This document shows positions 7,282 to 16,260 of a stretch of DNA of 58,173 nucleotides, one piece after another (the first letter of the stretch is position 1; each line of letters starts with the position of its first letter). The DNA comes from an uncultured Prevotellaceae bacterium. Its GTDB lineage: Bacteria > Bacteroidota > Bacteroidia > Bacteroidales > Bacteroidaceae. The notes under the pieces are model-generated. The model was not told the DNA's origin. It saw only the letters and a program-made list of their open reading frames with translations, and ran no database searches. The DNA is taken from the NCBI GenBank assembly GCA_902776665.1, contig CACYQZ010000012.1, positions 1 through 58,173 on the forward strand, in the 5' to 3' direction. Both the position numbers and the translations under genes were made by a program.

Positions 7282-9621
7282 ATGAAAAAAACGCTAATCA
7301 TATTCTTTTTTCTATTGGCATCGACGCTGCAGAGCCACGCGGTGCTGAAGGAAAAGGACATCGACAACACGCTGTCGGTGTTGCGAACTGAACTCACGAA
7401 ATTCCACTCGGAACTGGAACGGCAAAGCGGTTTCATGAAGGAGCAGCAGACGGTGATTCGCAAGAACCTTTTCAGCGTGCTCAACCGCTCGAACCAAAAT
7501 TCGCTGATGCTCTATTCGCAAAAATCGGGCTACATTTTCGACCTGACCTACGCCTGCCACGAGGCGACGGAGCAGTATCAGGAATTTCAGCGGAATGTGA
7601 TGCCGTTTCGCGTGTTTTTAGACCATGCGAACAACGACATTGCCCGCTACGACAGCCTGATTATCAACCTGTCGAACATGCCGACGATGGCACTTTCCGA
7701 GCGTGCGAAAATCGACCGAAACGTGTGTCTGACGTTGGCGGTGAACATTCGCCAGACGCTGAAGGACAACCGCGACCAACTCAACGACTACATCGGTTAC
7801 TACAAGACCACCGAACAGCAACTGAAAAATCTCAACGACTACGCCCAGAAGCGCTATCTGGACATTCAGACGAGCATTTTCAACAACCGAGGCGACCACT
7901 TTTTCAATATTTTGCGGAACTTGGGCGGCAATTTGCGCGACACGCGGCAGGCCATCGCCGAGAAATACCAGTCGTACAACAAAGTGAAGTCTGATTGGGA
8001 TGCGCGTGTGATGATTTTTCTTTTCGCTGCATTGCTCATTTATAGCCTCATTTCGTTTGCTGTCACTTTCGTGGCCGTGCGCGTGTTGCTGCCGAAACGC
8101 TTCCAAACCGAGTCGTTCATGGCGAAGCGCACCTGCATCATCATGGCGGCGTCGGTGGTGATTTTGGCGTTGATTCTCGGTGTGATTCGTGCGACGGTCG
8201 AGCAGAATTTCCTGATTATGGCGTCGAAATTGCTCGTGCAATACACCTGGCTGCTCGGCGTGATTCTGATTTCGCTGTTGCTCCGCCTCGATGGTTCGCA
8301 AATCAAGAGCGCGTTCAAAATCTATGCGCCGCTCATCTTCATGGGACTATTGATTATCGTTTTTCGTATCGTATTGATTCCCAACGATTTAGTCAATCTA
8401 ATTCTTCCGCCGTCGTTGCTCATTTGTATGTTTTGGCAGTGGTGGGTCATTCGAAAATTCAACCGAAATATACCGCGTAGCGACGTTTTCTATACTTACA
8501 TTTCGCTGTTCGTTTTCGCTGCTTCGGTAGGCTGTTCGTGGCTGGGCTACACGCTCGCCAGTGTGCAACTGCTCATCCTCTGGATTATGTTACTGACTTG
8601 CATCCTCACGCTCACCTGCATTTCGGGGTGGCTGAAGTCGTATGCCCTACACAAAAACATTGAAGTGAAACCCATCACATCGACTTGGTTTTTCCGATTC
8701 CTCACGACGGTGATGCTTCCCGTTCTCGCCCTATTCTCGGTGCTTTTCTCGTTCTATTGGGCTGCCGACGTCTTCAATTTGAGCGAAGCGACGCGCCATA
8801 TTTTCAACCAAAAATTCATCGAATCGAAGAATATCACCATCAGCATTTCGTCGATTGCCCTTGTGGTGAGTCTTTTCTTCCTCTTCAAGTACATCAACCA
8901 GACGCTGCAGAGCCTGCTACGGCTTTATTTCGAGAAAAGCGACATTTCGACTGCCGGAACGCGCAGTCTGATGACGAAAAACATTGTGCAAATCGTTGTC
9001 TGGGGTGCATGGCTGCTGATTTCGCTCAGTATTATGAAAGTGAACAACACGTGGCTCGTGGTGGTTTCGGGTGGACTTTCGACAGGTATCGGTTTCGCCT
9101 TGAAAGACATCATTGAGAACATTTATTACGGCATTTCGCTGATGGCTGGACGCATCAAAATCGGCGACTGGATTATCTGCGACGGCATTCGTGGAAAGGT
9201 GACAGCCATCAACTACACCTCTACCCTGCTCGAAGCCACCGATGGCTCAGTGATAGCCTTTACAAACAGCCAACTGTTCACGAAAAACTGCAAGAATCTG
9301 ACGAAAAATCACGGCTACGAACTCGTTTTGCTCGATGTCGGCGTGGCCTACGGCACAAACATTGCCGAATGTCGTCAGAAACTGGTTGATGCCATCAAGG
9401 AATTGAACATCACCGACCCGATGAAGGCTCCCGACGTGATGGTGAAAGAGTTTGGCGACAACTCCGTGAACCTGAAAATCAGCGTTTGGCTGCCCGTGAT
9501 TTCGCAGGCGCTCGACCGCGGTCGCGTGCTCGAATGTGTCTATAACACGTTGGCTGAGAACAAGATTGAAATTCCGTTCCCACAGCGCGATATTCACTTG
9601 ATTAGTAACAAAAACGATTAA
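7282..9621 (+). CDS. large MscS-family mechanosensitive ion channel
   Basis: A 779-residue inner-membrane channel. A cleavable signal peptide (MKKTLIIFFFLLASTLQSHA) is followed by a long periplasmic coiled-coil region (~22-235) and about ten membrane segments (~238-600). The C-terminal MscS domain has the glycine-rich pore helix LVVVSGGLSTGIGFALKDIIENI (written here in pieces: SGGLSTGIGFALKD then IIENIYYG) and the beta domain RIKIGDWIICDGIRGKV. The length and the extra N-terminal helices resemble the MscK/YnaI-like subgroup rather than the 280-residue E. coli MscS. It is followed after 6 bp by kdsA, so turgor protection and outer-envelope synthesis genes share a transcript. Confidence 0.87.
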   Translation: MKKTLIIFFFLLASTLQSHAVLKEKDIDNTLSVLRTELTKFHSELERQSGFMKEQQTVIRKNLFSVLNRSNQNSLMLYSQKSGYIFDLTYACHEATEQYQEFQRNVMPFRVFLDHANNDIARYDSLIINLSNMPTMALSERAKIDRNVCLTLAVNIRQTLKDNRDQLNDYIGYYKTTEQQLKNLNDYAQKRYLDIQTSIFNNRGDHFFNILRNLGGNLRDTRQAIAEKYQSYNKVKSDWDARVMIFLFAALLIYSLISFAVTFVAVRVLLPKRFQTESFMAKRTCIIMAASVVILALILGVIRATVEQNFLIMASKLLVQYTWLLGVILISLLLRLDGSQIKSAFKIYAPLIFMGLLIIVFRIVLIPNDLVNLILPPSLLICMFWQWWVIRKFNRNIPRSDVFYTYISLFVFAASVGCSWLGYTLASVQLLILWIMLLTCILTLTCISGWLKSYALHKNIEVKPITSTWFFRFLTTVMLPVLALFSVLFSFYWAADVFNLSEATRHIFNQKFIESKNITISISSIALVVSLFFLFKYINQTLQSLLRLYFEKSDISTAGTRSLMTKNIVQIVVWGAWLLISLSIMKVNNTWLVVVSGGLSTGIGFALKDIIENIYYGISLMAGRIKIGDWIICDGIRGKVTAINYTSTLLEATDGSVIAFTNSQLFTKNCKNLTKNHGYELVLLDVGVAYGTNIAECRQKLVDAIKELNITDPMKAPDVMVKEFGDNSVNLKISVWLPVISQALDRGRVLECVYNTLAENKIEIPFPQRDIHLISNKND

Positions 9622-9627
9622 AAAAAT

Positions 9628-10389
9628 ATGAATCCGATTTTCATCGCAGGCCCCTGCGTCATCGAATCTGCCGAACTGCTCGACACCGTCGCCGAGGAAC
9701 TCGTGCGCATCAACCGAACACTCGGCACCGACATCATTTTCAAGGCATCGTTCGACAAGGCCAACCGCACGAGCATCGGCTCGTTTCGCGGTCCTGGAAT
9801 GGAACGCGGACTGGAAATGCTCGCCGAGGTGAAGGCGAAGCACGGTCTGCGCATCCTCACCGACATCCACGAGGCGTGGCAGGCTGCGCCCGTCGCCAAA
9901 GTGTGCGATGTGTTGCAGATTCCAGCGTTCCTCTGCCGCCAGACCGATTTGCTCGTGGCGGCGGCGCGGACGGGACGCACGGTGAACATCAAAAAAGCAC
10001 AGTTTTTGAGCGGTCGCGACATGCGCTACCCTGTCGAAAAGGCTCGCGAGGCCGGCGCGCAAGAGGTTTGGCTCACGGAACGAGGCAATTCCTTCGGCTA
10101 CAACAATCTCGTGGTCGATTTCCGCAACATTCCCGATATGCTCGACATCGTGCCGACGGTAATCATGGACTGCACCCACAGCGTTCAACGGCCTGGTGCT
10201 GGCGACGGAAAAACCGCTGGCGACCGTCGTTTCGTGCCCTCGATGGCATTGGCGGCGAAGGCTTTCGGTGCGACGGGCTACTTCTTCGAGGTGCATCCAA
10301 CGCCCGACCTCGGCCTGAGCGATGCCGCGAATATGCTGGAACTCGCGAAACTCGAAGCGGTCGTGCGACAATTAACAATTAACAATTAA
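9628..10389 (+). CDS. kdsA: 3-deoxy-8-phosphooctulonate synthase (Kdo-8-P synthase), metal-dependent type
   Basis: A 253-residue TIM-barrel aldolase that condenses phosphoenolpyruvate with arabinose 5-phosphate for lipid A-core Kdo. Motifs are FIAGPCVIES at the N-terminus, KASFDKANRTS, GLRILTDIHE, IPAFLCRQTDLL and VIMDCTHSVQRPG. C10 in AGPC is the residue that marks the metal-dependent class; the E. coli metal-independent enzyme has Asn there. The last residues (QLTINN) and the stop codon are encoded by a CAATTAA heptamer array that continues to the start of kdsD. It sits 6 bp after the channel gene and 14 bp before kdsD, which makes its substrate. Confidence 0.95.
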   Translation: MNPIFIAGPCVIESAELLDTVAEELVRINRTLGTDIIFKASFDKANRTSIGSFRGPGMERGLEMLAEVKAKHGLRILTDIHEAWQAAPVAKVCDVLQIPAFLCRQTDLLVAAARTGRTVNIKKAQFLSGRDMRYPVEKAREAGAQEVWLTERGNSFGYNNLVVDFRNIPDMLDIVPTVIMDCTHSVQRPGAGDGKTAGDRRFVPSMALAAKAFGATGYFFEVHPTPDLGLSDAANMLELAKLEAVVRQLTINN

Positions 10390-10403
10390 CACTCAACAAA
10401 AAT
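10369..10403. repeat. 7-bp tandem array (CAATTAA) forming the kdsA end and kdsD leader
   Basis: Five consecutive 7-base steps: CAATTAA three times, CACTCAA, CAAAAAT, then the ATG of kdsD. The first units encode the C-terminal residues and stop codon of kdsA; the rest is the whole intergenic leader. Confidence 0.85.
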
Positions 10404-11354
10404 ATGAAATCGCCCAAAGAATATGCCATTCAGGTCATCCGCGACGAAGCGCAGGCCGTGCTCGACCTCATTCCGAAACTCGACGAGCAGTTCGACCGCG
10501 CCGTGGAACTCATCTATCGCTGCCACGGCAAAGTCATCGTGACAGGTGTCGGAAAAAGCGGACAAATCGGTGCGAAAATCGCCGCAACGCTCGCCTCGAC
10601 GGGCACGCCCTCGTTTTTCATCAATCCGCTCGACGTTTTCCACGGCGACCTCGGCGTGATGACACGCGACGACGTGGTTTTGGCCATCAGCAACTCGGGG
10701 CTCACCGACGAACTGCTGCGCTTCATCCCGATGCTGCTCCAAATGCGGGTGCCCATCATCGGTATGAGCGGCAACGGCGACTCGTTGCTCGCGAAATATT
10801 CGACCATCCACCTGAATGTACATGTCGAAAAAGAGGCTTGTCCGCTGAACCTCGCGCCCACAAGTTCGACCACGGCGCAACTCGTCATGGGCGACGCGCT
10901 CGCCATCGCGCTAATGGAGAAGCGCAACTTCAAACCGAAGGATTTCGCGCAGTTCCATCCGGGCGGTGAACTCGGACGGCGACTGCTCACTACCGCTGGC
11001 GACGTAATGCGCAGCGACGACCTGCCCATCATTCCGAAGGAAATGCACCTCGGCGAGGCGATTATCCACGTGAGCAAGGGCAAACTCGGGCTCGGCGTGT
11101 CGCTCGAAGACGGCAAAATCGCCGGTCTTATCACCGACGGCGACATACGTCGTGCGATGGAACGCTGGCAGGCTGATTTCTTCAACCACACGGTTGACGA
11201 CATCATGACGCGACAGCCGAAAATGGTGCTTCCGACGACGAAAATCACTGAGGTTCAACGAATTATGCAACAGCACAAGATTCACACCGTGCTCGTCGGC
11301 GACCAAGAACGCCATCTGCTCGGTGTGGTCGATCATTATTCGTGTATGATTTAA
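10404..11354 (+). CDS. kdsD: D-arabinose-5-phosphate isomerase
   Basis: A 316-residue protein with an SIS domain (~35-170) followed by two CBS repeats (~200-316), the standard KdsD/KpsF arrangement. It converts ribulose 5-phosphate to arabinose 5-phosphate. Diagnostic blocks are VTGVGKSGQIGAKIAATLASTG, NPLDVFHGDLG, AISNSGLTDEL and HPGGELGRRLL. It directly follows kdsA and supplies its substrate. The CBS region ends normally at the window's first long heptamer array. Confidence 0.94.
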   Translation: MKSPKEYAIQVIRDEAQAVLDLIPKLDEQFDRAVELIYRCHGKVIVTGVGKSGQIGAKIAATLASTGTPSFFINPLDVFHGDLGVMTRDDVVLAISNSGLTDELLRFIPMLLQMRVPIIGMSGNGDSLLAKYSTIHLNVHVEKEACPLNLAPTSSTTAQLVMGDALAIALMEKRNFKPKDFAQFHPGGELGRRLLTTAGDVMRSDDLPIIPKEMHLGEAIIHVSKGKLGLGVSLEDGKIAGLITDGDIRRAMERWQADFFNHTVDDIMTRQPKMVLPTTKITEVQRIMQQHKIHTVLVGDQERHLLGVVDHYSCMI

Positions 11355-11356
11355 TC

Positions 11357-11433
11357 TGTGGAGTGTGAAGTGTGGAGTGAGAAGTGTGGAGTGAGAAGTG
11401 TGGAGTGAGGAGTGTGGAGTGAGGAGTGTGAAG
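11357..11433. repeat. 7-bp tandem array, eleven units, leader of the PLD-family gene
   Basis: Eleven 7-base units (variants TGTGGAG, TGTGAAG, TGAGAAG, TGAGGAG) fill almost the whole gap between kdsD and the ATG at 11440. The strand shown has no cytosine. Same family as the array at 6863-6903. Confidence 0.92.
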
Positions 11434-11439
11434 TGTAAT

Positions 11440-12696
11440 ATGAAAAGAATTGAAAGGATAAAAAGTTTTTGGACGAGAAGGGTCGTGCTGGCGACACTTT
11501 TCACACTTCACCTATCTTTATCCATTTCTTTAGCACAAACTTCCGATTCCCTGATTATCAATCAATTACGAGAAGAAGGAGTTACATCTTCACACGACAA
11601 CAAAGTCAAGTTACTGAAGAGCGGACAAGAGAAGTTCGACGATATGTTTCAGGCCATTCGCGAAGCCCATAGCAGCGTGAATCTCGAATATTTCAACTTC
11701 CGAAACGACTCCATCGCCATGCTTCTTTTCGACCTTCTGGCGGAAAAAGCCGCCGAAGGCGTCAAGGTTCGTGCGCTGTTCGATGCATTTGGCAATGCCT
11801 CGAACAACCAACCGCTGAAAAAGCACCATTTGAAGGCACTTCGCGAGCGCGGAATCCAAATTTACAAGTTCGACCCGCTCGATTTTCCGTGGATCAACCA
11901 CGTTTTTTCGCGTGACCACCGCAAAATCGTCGTCATCGACGACAGCATCGCTTACATCGGCGGTATGAACGTGGCCGACTATTACATCAACGGCACCGAA
12001 CAGGTCGGTTCGTGGCGCGATATGCACTGCCGAATCGAGGGAAGCGAAGTTCGCACCCTGCAAGAAATTTTTGCCCGAATCTGGAAGAAAACGACGGGCG
12101 AAGATATCATCATCCCCCCTTTTGGGGGGAACGAGGGGGGCTCCTACTCCACCGTCGGCATCATCAACCGCGAACCTCGCACGTCGAACAAAATCATCCG
12201 CGATTTCTATTATCATGCCATCGACGACGCGCAAGACAGCATCAAACTCATCAACCCCTATCTGACCATCAACCGCAAGTTCAAGCGCAAGATTCGGAAG
12301 GCCGTCAAGCGCGGCGTGAAAGTCGAAATCATGGTTTCCACGAAGAGCGACATTCCGCTCACGCCCGACTGCGTTTTCTACAATGTCCACAAACTGATGA
12401 AGCGTGGCGTTGAGGTTTGGATGTACGAGCCAGGCTTCCACCACACGAAAATCATCACCGTCGATGGTCGTTTTTGCACCGTCGGCAGTGCCAACCTCAA
12501 TGCGCGGTCGTTGCGTTGGGACTACGAGGCCAACGCCGTTATTATCGACAAAGCCATCACGCGGCAACTCGACGAAATGTTCAACCAAGACAAAAAAGAC
12601 TGTTTCCGACTGACCGAGGAATCGTGGGACCAATTCCGAACACCGTGGCAGAAATTCCGCGGCTGGTTCGCCCATTTACTCGCTCCCTTCCTCTAA
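11440..12696 (+). CDS. phospholipase D-family protein, cardiolipin-synthase-like
   Basis: A 418-residue protein with two HKD motifs, HRKIVVIDD...GGMN (~165) and HHTKIITVDG...GSANLNARS (~336), as in bacterial cardiolipin synthases. The start at 11440 gives an N-terminal signal or anchor segment (FWTRRVVLATLFTLHLSLSISLAQ). The longer ATG at 11398 lies inside a tandem array and would give a repetitive, non-signal leader. Unlike E. coli ClsA it lacks two N-terminal membrane helices and may be periplasmic. Residues ~225-235 (PPFGGNEGGS) are encoded by an in-frame copy of a GC-rich hairpin element. It converges with the LuxR-type gene with a 4-bp overlap. Confidence 0.85.
   Translation: MKRIERIKSFWTRRVVLATLFTLHLSLSISLAQTSDSLIINQLREEGVTSSHDNKVKLLKSGQEKFDDMFQAIREAHSSVNLEYFNFRNDSIAMLLFDLLAEKAAEGVKVRALFDAFGNASNNQPLKKHHLKALRERGIQIYKFDPLDFPWINHVFSRDHRKIVVIDDSIAYIGGMNVADYYINGTEQVGSWRDMHCRIEGSEVRTLQEIFARIWKKTTGEDIIIPPFGGNEGGSYSTVGIINREPRTSNKIIRDFYYHAIDDAQDSIKLINPYLTINRKFKRKIRKAVKRGVKVEIMVSTKSDIPLTPDCVFYNVHKLMKRGVEVWMYEPGFHHTKIITVDGRFCTVGSANLNARSLRWDYEANAVIIDKAITRQLDEMFNQDKKDCFRLTEESWDQFRTPWQKFRGWFAHLLAPFL
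12114..12143. repeat. ~30-bp GC-rich hairpin element, copy 1, in frame in the PLD-family gene
   Basis: C6-TTTT-G6 hairpin (12114-12129) followed by AACGAGGGGGGCT. Two closely similar copies lie at 53771-53799 and 53854-53882. Confidence 0.8.
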
Positions 12697-13289
12697 ATTC
12701 GATTGATGTCCACGTAGCCGTTCATCACGGCATAAATCGTCAGTGCCGAAACGCTTTTCACGCCCAGTTTTTCCATAATGTTTTTGCGATGCGTGATGAC
12801 TGTCGTCAGGCCGATGTTGAGCCGGTCGGCAATTTCCTTGTTGATAAAACCCTGCACGATGAGCGAAAGCACTTCGATTTCGCGGTCCGACAGCAATTTT
12901 TCGCGTCCAGAAGCCATTTTCGGTAGGTTTTGACCCTGTCCGTGCGCGTGTTGTTCGAGCATCAGCAGCGATTTCACCAATTGTTTTTCAGGCTGATTGA
13001 TGCAGAGCGAATGGAAGTCGCGCATCTGTGCATTTGGGTCGGTAGAAGTGGTCAGAACGATGGTTTTTCGACGATGTTCAAGGAAAAAATTGCGATTTTC
13101 CAACACCAGATTCATCGCCACGAAATAATGCACATAGCCCTCGGGGTCATTCGCCTCCAACTCGGCAAACGACCCGAACACATCGACCTGCATCATCGAC
13201 GGCATCACCGATTGCAACATCTGCCGCAAGCCAATCGCCGCCAACGTATTACCATCGACAACGGCTATTTTCGGATGGAAATTCTCCAT
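12693..13289 (-). CDS. LuxR-type transcriptional regulator with degenerate receiver
   Basis: A 198-residue protein. The C-terminal ~65 residues are a clear LuxR/GerE helix-turn-helix: LSDREIEVLSLIVQGFINKEIADRL (in pieces LSDREIEVL and GFINKEIADRL) with THRKNIMEKLGVKS. The N-terminal ~120 residues resemble a receiver domain (IAVVDGNTLAAIGLRQML, D12 present). The beta-3 strand reads YFVAMNLVLE, so the phosphoacceptor aspartate seems to be missing. It would bind DNA without phosphorylation control, perhaps responding to a protein or small-molecule partner. It lies 11 bp downstream of the Tat-signal reductase gene on the same strand, so it may be the last gene of the Tat unit. Confidence 0.83.
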   Translation of the reverse strand: MENFHPKIAVVDGNTLAAIGLRQMLQSVMPSMMQVDVFGSFAELEANDPEGYVHYFVAMNLVLENRNFFLEHRRKTIVLTTSTDPNAQMRDFHSLCINQPEKQLVKSLLMLEQHAHGQGQNLPKMASGREKLLSDREIEVLSLIVQGFINKEIADRLNIGLTTVITHRKNIMEKLGVKSVSALTIYAVMNGYVDINRI

Positions 13290-13300
13290 TTTTCAGCCTT

Positions 13301-14719
13301 TTACGCCTCTTCTAAACTTTTTCCTGTCTTCAAATTCTCGACAAAGGCATCGATTTTATGCAATTCACGCGGAATACGGATGTTTTGCGGACAGTGCGAC
13401 TCACACCGACCGCAACCGATGCAGTGGTTGGCCTGACGCAGACGCGGAACGCTTCGGTCGAGTCCAATCAAGTAATTTCGGCGCAGTTGCGCATATTTGG
13501 GGTCGAGCGCGTCGGTAGGTAGTGTGCCCTCGTTCTTACATTTGTTGTAATGTTGGAAAATGCCTGGAATGTCGATTCCGTAAGGGCACGGCATACAATA
13601 TTTGCAGTCGGTGCAGGGAATGTTTTGCATCGAGAAGAGTTTGCGGGCAATGTGGTCGTCGAGGAATCGCTGTTCCTCCTCGTTGAGCGGCTTGAGCGGA
13701 CAGTACGACAACAGATTGTCCTTCAGATGCTCCATATAGGTCATTCCCGACAGCACGGTATAGACACCCTCGGGCGTACCTGCGTAGCGGAAAGCCCACG
13801 ACGCCACGCTGTGTTCGGGGTCGCGTTTTTTCAGTTCGGTGGCAACGAATTGCGGCACATTTGCCAGTCGTCCGCCGAGCAGCGGTTCCATCACAGCGGC
13901 AGGAATGTTTCGCTTCTGAAGTTCGCCATAAAGGTAGCGTGCATCGGTGTTTCGGTCGTTGATTTCGTTGGCGTAGTCCCAATCGAGATAATTCAGTTCA
14001 ATCATCACGAAGTCCCACTTGTATTTGTCGTGCCACGACAGCAGCGTGTCGAACACCTCGATGTCGCCGTGATAGGAAAAACCGAGGTTGCGAATGCGAC
14101 CTGCCTTGCGTTCCTCAGCGAGATAATCGAGCATTCCGTTGTCGATATAGCGCGTGCGGAATGCGTCCATTCCACCGCCGCCAATGCTGTGAAGCAAGTA
14201 AAAATCGATGTAATCGACCTGCAATTCCTTGAACGAATTTTTATACATTTGGATGCTCGCCTCTCGCGTCTGCGTTTCGGGTGCGAAATTCGACAGTTTC
14301 GTCGCCACGAGATACTCGCTGCGCTTGTGACGGCTCAGAGCGATGCCCGTGCTACGCTCCGACATTCCCTGACAATAGGCGGGACTCGTGTCGAAATAGT
14401 TCACGCCGTGTTCGATGGCGTAATCCACGAGTTGATTGACCATTTCCTGGTCGATTTCCGCCTTGTTTTCACGTGCCGACTCGCCGTGATCGACGGTCGG
14501 CAGGCGCATCATTCCATAGCCGAGCAGCGAGACCTTGCCCGTGTTGGGAATGTCGCGATAGGTCATCTGGCCGACGGGCGGCTCCACCTGCTGTTTGTAT
14601 TCGTCTTCAGCGGCTTTCTGGCCCTTGGACTTGCAGCCAACGAGTGCCGCACTGGTGGCAACGGTTCCTGCTCCGAAAATCTTCAGAAACGAGCGGCGGG
14701 AAATATTTTTGCTATTCAT
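13301..14719 (-). CDS. Tat-signal aldo/keto reductase with C-terminal ferredoxin clusters
   Basis: A 472-residue protein. The N-terminus has a twin-arginine signal SRRSFLK followed by a hydrophobic stretch and a lipobox-like LVGC. This suggests Tat export as a folded cofactor-bearing lipoprotein. The aldo/keto reductase barrel spans ~55-350 with YFDTSPAY (catalytic Asp/Tyr), LVATKLS (Lys) and YIDFYLLHSIGGG. The C-terminus has two [4Fe-4S] motifs, CTDCKYCMPCPYG and CIGCGRCESHCPQ, as in the COG1453 group. Its substrate is unknown. It is the fourth gene of a unit with tatA, tatC and a polyferredoxin, which could supply it with electrons or share its export. Confidence 0.88.
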   Translation of the reverse strand: MNSKNISRRSFLKIFGAGTVATSAALVGCKSKGQKAAEDEYKQQVEPPVGQMTYRDIPNTGKVSLLGYGMMRLPTVDHGESARENKAEIDQEMVNQLVDYAIEHGVNYFDTSPAYCQGMSERSTGIALSRHKRSEYLVATKLSNFAPETQTREASIQMYKNSFKELQVDYIDFYLLHSIGGGGMDAFRTRYIDNGMLDYLAEERKAGRIRNLGFSYHGDIEVFDTLLSWHDKYKWDFVMIELNYLDWDYANEINDRNTDARYLYGELQKRNIPAAVMEPLLGGRLANVPQFVATELKKRDPEHSVASWAFRYAGTPEGVYTVLSGMTYMEHLKDNLLSYCPLKPLNEEEQRFLDDHIARKLFSMQNIPCTDCKYCMPCPYGIDIPGIFQHYNKCKNEGTLPTDALDPKYAQLRRNYLIGLDRSVPRLRQANHCIGCGRCESHCPQNIRIPRELHKIDAFVENLKTGKSLEEA

Positions 14720-14746
14720 AATTATTAATTTTTAATGATTAATTTA
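14720..14746. repeat. 7-bp tandem array (TAATTTT type) at the polyferredoxin end and reductase leader
   Basis: Units TAATTTT, TAATGAT and TAATTTA follow the reductase start codon region with a 7-base step. The array supplies the final codons (LN) and TAA stop of the polyferredoxin gene. Confidence 0.7.
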
Positions 14747-16226
14747 ATCTGTGCACTTCGTGTCCTTCGACATAAATCGCCGAGAACGGACGTGCCGGAC
14801 AGAGATTTTCGCAGGCTCCACAGCCGATGCAGCGCGATTCATTCACCGCTGGAACATAGGCCGATTCTTCATTTTCTTCATCGACTGGCACCATTTCGAT
14901 GGCTCCGACAGGACAATGACGGGCGCAGTTGCCACATTCGACGCCGTCGGTCAGCGGAATACAGTTTTTCTTGACCCAAACGGCGTGTCCGATTTGCGTC
15001 GAAGCCTTTTCCTCGGGCTTGATGAGTTTGATGGCACCCGTCGGGCAAACCTCCGAACAGTCGTTGCACTCGGGACGGCAATAGCCTTGCTCGTAACTCA
15101 TCGTCGGCATCATCAGCGTCATCAGGTCGGACGAGGGTCGCAGCACCTGATTCGGACATTTCGACACGCAGAGTTGGCAGCCCGTGCAGTGTTGCGCGAA
15201 ATGCTTGGCCGACAACGACCCCGGCGGTGTAATCGGTGTTTGGCGATGGGGCGCAACCTTGTCTTCGATGGTCGCGAAACCGCCATCGACTTTCTTCGCC
15301 TCCTGAGCCAAGGCTGCCGTCGAAACCATCGCCGTAGCCAACAAGAACGAGCGTTTGGAAGTGTCGGGCTTCTCTTCGGCAGCCTCCTTTACTCCTTTAC
15401 TCCCCAACTCCTTCACGCCATACTTCAACGCCCCAAACTTACACTGACTGACGCAATTTCCACAGACCACGCAGCGCGAATAATCCACCGTGTGAGTCTT
15501 GTAGTCGATGCAGGAAGCCTTGCAATTCTTCGTACAAAGCGAGCAATTACGGCATTTGTCGGCATCAAATCGAATTTTCATCAGCGAAAAACGGCTGAAA
15601 AAACTCAACACCGTGCCGACGGGACAAATCGTGTTGCAATAGGTTCGACCATTTGCGAAAGCCAACGGAATCAGCACCAAACAAGTGATGCCAGCGATGG
15701 CAAGCACCATTCCAAACGACGGCAACAGCACATCGACCGAATAGAACGCATAACTGTCGATGCTCTCGGCGATGGCCGCCAGGCCGTTGTTCGCCAGTTT
15801 CCAAATCGGTTGGAAAATCGTCGTGGCGATGCGTCCGAAAGCACTATAAGGCTCGAGCAACTGGAAAATGCTGCCGACGCCCGCTACAAGTGCCACAACA
15901 AACACGCCGAGCATCGTGTAGCGCAGCCACGAAAGGGCTTTCGAGGCCGTGTAGCGGTTCTTTTTCGCTTTCTTGCCCAGCCACGCAATGACATCTTGGA
16001 AAACGCCGAGCGGACAGATGACCGAGCAATAAATTCGGCCGAAAATGAGCGTCAGCACGACGAGGGCGACAACCACAATGAGGTTCAGCGCGAGAATCGC
16101 TGGCAAAAACTGGATTTTCGCCATCCATCCGAGCCAACAATGCGCCACGCCCGTGAAATCGAGGAAGAGCAGCGTGATGCCGATGAACATCACGGTGGCC
16201 AATGTAATTCTGATTTTTCTTAACAT
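14739..16226 (-). CDS. NapH-like membrane polyferredoxin with an internal Tat-like signal
   Basis: A 495-residue electron-transfer protein. The N-terminal ~210 residues hold about five membrane helices and two NapH-type motifs, CSVICPLG (67-73) and CNTICPVG (197-203). Next come ferredoxin motifs CRNCSLCTKNC and CVVCGNCVSQC. At residues ~289-308 lies TSKRSFLLATAMVSTAALAQ, which looks like a Tat signal (KR in place of RR). It is followed by four more [4Fe-4S] motifs (CTGCQLCVSKC, CRPECNDCSEVC, CGNCARHC, CIGCGACENLC). The protein therefore looks like a NapH-type unit fused to a Tat-targeted ferredoxin. Residues ~270-282 at the junction come from an octamer array. It lies between tatC and the reductase in one operon. 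Confidence 0.87.
   Translation of the reverse strand: MLRKIRITLATVMFIGITLLFLDFTGVAHCWLGWMAKIQFLPAILALNLIVVVALVVLTLIFGRIYCSVICPLGVFQDVIAWLGKKAKKNRYTASKALSWLRYTMLGVFVVALVAGVGSIFQLLEPYSAFGRIATTIFQPIWKLANNGLAAIAESIDSYAFYSVDVLLPSFGMVLAIAGITCLVLIPLAFANGRTYCNTICPVGTVLSFFSRFSLMKIRFDADKCRNCSLCTKNCKASCIDYKTHTVDYSRCVVCGNCVSQCKFGALKYGVKELGSKGVKEAAEEKPDTSKRSFLLATAMVSTAALAQEAKKVDGGFATIEDKVAPHRQTPITPPGSLSAKHFAQHCTGCQLCVSKCPNQVLRPSSDLMTLMMPTMSYEQGYCRPECNDCSEVCPTGAIKLIKPEEKASTQIGHAVWVKKNCIPLTDGVECGNCARHCPVGAIEMVPVDEENEESAYVPAVNESRCIGCGACENLCPARPFSAIYVEGHEVHRLN
15383..15418. repeat. 8-bp tandem array (ACTCCTTT/C) in frame at the polyferredoxin fusion junction
   Basis: Units CCTCCTTT, ACTCCTTT, ACTCCCCA, ACTCCTTC. 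On the coding strand it gives GVKELGSKGVKE. The same octamer family occurs in frame in tamB at 49331-49370 (GVKEFGS). Confidence 0.85.
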
Positions 16227-16260
16227 TATTGTTAATTGCTAATTGTTAATTTTTAATTGT
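16227..16260. repeat. 7-bp tandem array (GTTAATT) at the tatC end and polyferredoxin leader
   Basis: Units GTTAATT, GCTAATT, GTTAATT, TTTAATT between the polyferredoxin start and tatC. On the minus strand it reads AATTAAC repeats, the same word as the kdsA/kdsD array. It encodes the last tatC residues (TIKN) and the stop codon. Confidence 0.85.

Noticed and set aside
11357-11433. CRISPR array
   Set aside because: Units are 7 bp, contiguous and without spacers; no cas genes in the window.
13550-16223. Long open frames opposite the reductase and polyferredoxin genes (392 and 490 codons)
   Set aside because: They mirror real genes on the other strand, have no family motifs and are explained by codon bias of the sense genes.
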